DNA of 64,000 nucleotides from Ignavibacteriales bacterium (GTDB taxonomy: Bacteria > Bacteroidota > Ignavibacteria > Ignavibacteriales > Ignavibacteriaceae). The stretch covers positions 1 to 64,000 of the forward strand of contig JADJMD010000014.1 of the NCBI GenBank assembly GCA_016709765.1, written 5' to 3'. This document shows positions 63,061 to 64,000 of this stretch, one piece after another. Every line of letters starts with the position of its first letter. Position 1 is the first letter of the stretch. The notes under the pieces are model-generated. The model saw nothing but the letters and a program-made list of their open reading frames with translations. It was not told where the DNA came from and made no database searches. The translations under genes were made by a program, and so were the position numbers.

Positions 63061-64000
63061 TCATCCAACAAATTATTCTCATCACCAATATCAGCACGAT
63101 TAAGAATACTTGGGGGTAATGCTTTACTTGTTTTTGCTCCAAGTTTTTTAATTTTTTCAGAACGACTGATAAGATTGCCTCTACCTTCAGTAAGCTTGTT
63201 CATTGCTTTATCATAATTATCTTTTGCGCCAACTAAACCCTTGCCGACAGAAATTAAATCGTCAACAAAAGCTGCAAACTTATCAAGCATTTCGCCGCTT
63301 TGCCTTGCAATTTCAACAGCATTCTTATTTTGACTTTCTTGTCGCCAAATACTTGAAATTGTTCTTAAAGTTGCAAGTAATGTTGATGGACTAACAATTA
63401 CAATATTCTGTTCAAAAGCATCACTAAAAATAGCTGGATCACTTTGCACAGCATAAGCAAAGGCTGGTTCGATAGGCATAAACATCAGAACAAAATCCAG
63501 ACTTTCAAGTTGATAAAGATTTTGATAATTCTTTCCACTTAGATTTTTTATGTGCGAACGGATTGAATTTATATGTTCTCTCAATCCAAGCTGTTTTTCA
63601 TTTTCATTTTCTGATGATACAAATTTTTCATATCCAACAAGAGAAACCTTTGAATCAATAATTATACTTTTATTCTCTGGAAGATTAATAATCACATCGG
63701 GCTGGAATCTTTTACCGGATTCTGCAGTTATACTTTCCTGGACAACATATTCACGTCCTTTAACAAGTCCAGATTTCTCCAAAATACTTTCAAGAATAAA
63801 CTCACCCCAATTACCTTGCGTTTTGCTTTGTCCTTTTAATGCACTTGTCAGATTGTTTGCATCTTTGCTCATCTGCTGATTTAGTTCGTGAAGATTTTTT
63901 ATTTGCTGGACAAGTCCGGCTCTTTCTTTTGAATCTGTGACATAAACGTCATCAACTTTTTTCTCGAAGTCTTTTATCTTTTCACTGAGTGGTTTTAATA
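63057..64000 (-). CDS. rmuC: DNA recombination protein RmuC, 5' end outside the window
   Basis: The frame is open to the right edge, so the protein is partial at its N-terminus. The coiled-coil part continues past 63872 (FEKKVDDVYVTDSKERAGLVQ and IKNLHELNQQMSKDANN), followed by the RmuC nuclease-like core GQSKTQGNWGEFILESILEKSG, FQPDVIINLPENKSIIIDSKVSL, VLMFMPIEPAFAYAVQSD and ATLRTISSIWRQESQNKNAVEIARQSGEML. RmuC limits inversions between inverted repeats and belongs to the PD-(D/E)XK fold. The C-terminal tail is short and ends NLLDE. The GNAT gene follows with a 4-bp overlap. Confidence 0.94.
   Translation of the reverse strand, partial: LKPLSEKIKDFEKKVDDVYVTDSKERAGLVQQIKNLHELNQQMSKDANNLTSALKGQSKTQGNWGEFILESILEKSGLVKGREYVVQESITAESGKRFQPDVIINLPENKSIIIDSKVSLVGYEKFVSSENENEKQLGLREHINSIRSHIKNLSGKNYQNLYQLESLDFVLMFMPIEPAFAYAVQSDPAIFSDAFEQNIVIVSPSTLLATLRTISSIWRQESQNKNAVEIARQSGEMLDKFAAFVDDLISVGKGLVGAKDNYDKAMNKLTEGRGNLISRSEKIKKLGAKTSKALPPSILNRADIGDENNLLDE

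Overview
The window reads as one chromosomal stretch of an AT-rich bacterium from the Ignavibacteria/Chlorobi side of the Bacteroidota group. The main evidence is eight secreted proteins that end in type IX secretion (T9SS) type A sorting modules with the NYPNPFNP signature followed by a GQ(E/Q)-(I/V)-T-L core. Supporting evidence is a monomeric isocitrate dehydrogenase, two-subunit methylmalonyl-CoA mutase, a propeller-type sensor kinase and LptE-type envelope genes. No ribosomal RNA, phage, transposase or CRISPR array was seen.

Layout. Bases 1-1374 hold the start of a HybA/HybB-like ferredoxin and membrane anchor pair, with many frame breaks. Bases 1688-3911 hold a membrane quality-control operon (zf-TFIIB protein, LemA, HtpX-like protease, tiny zinc ribbon). 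Bases 3982-6774 hold a secreted SRPBCC-like protein, a secreted C69 peptidase and a small orphan. Bases 6909-13549 hold mutA-mutB facing monomeric isocitrate dehydrogenase across a bidirectional terminator. Bases 13750-25001 are an island of five secreted T9SS cargo genes (golvesin/FnIII-like protein, alkaline-phosphatase-fold protein, subtilase, endonuclease I, lamin-tail protein). They are separated by almost identical terminators, and three of them carry short palindromic repeats inserted in frame in their coding sequence. Bases 25264-34726 form a long minus-strand operon for envelope building and housekeeping: small membrane ORF, miaB, SPOR protein, metallo-hydrolase, sigma-54 activator, lptE, glycosyltransferases, 3-methyladenine glycosylase and DUF3108. 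Bases 35170-40927 hold three more T9SS cargo genes on the plus strand.

Bases 41028-48662 are housekeeping: TIGR01777 epimerase, ahcY, metK, nitronate monooxygenase, ispH and prfA. Bases 48667-61965 are a long minus-strand signalling run. It starts with a DUF4159 protein and a giant coiled-coil DUF4175 membrane protein, then a PAS histidine kinase, an NtrC-type regulator, a STAS protein, a double-receiver SpoIIE-type phosphatase, a propeller histidine kinase and a NarL-type regulator. This resembles a partner-switching module whose serine kinase is not encoded here. The right end holds an EVE-domain gene, an alanine tRNA, a GNAT acetyltransferase and the 3' part of rmuC.

The most unusual item is the tRNA-Ala(CGC) gene at 62524-62618. 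It is a normal cloverleaf except that 22 nt forming two perfect mini-hairpins sit inside the T-loop. Together with the in-frame palindromes in the secreted proteins and a nested repeat at 25212-25255, this suggests that small palindromic elements spread in this genome and are tolerated in surface loops of proteins and RNA.

Data quality: single-base frame breaks are dense in 1-1400, scattered to about 23400 and absent, or nearly so, afterwards. The reading frames rejoin into full-length family members, so most breaks are probably sequencing or assembly indels rather than true pseudogenes.
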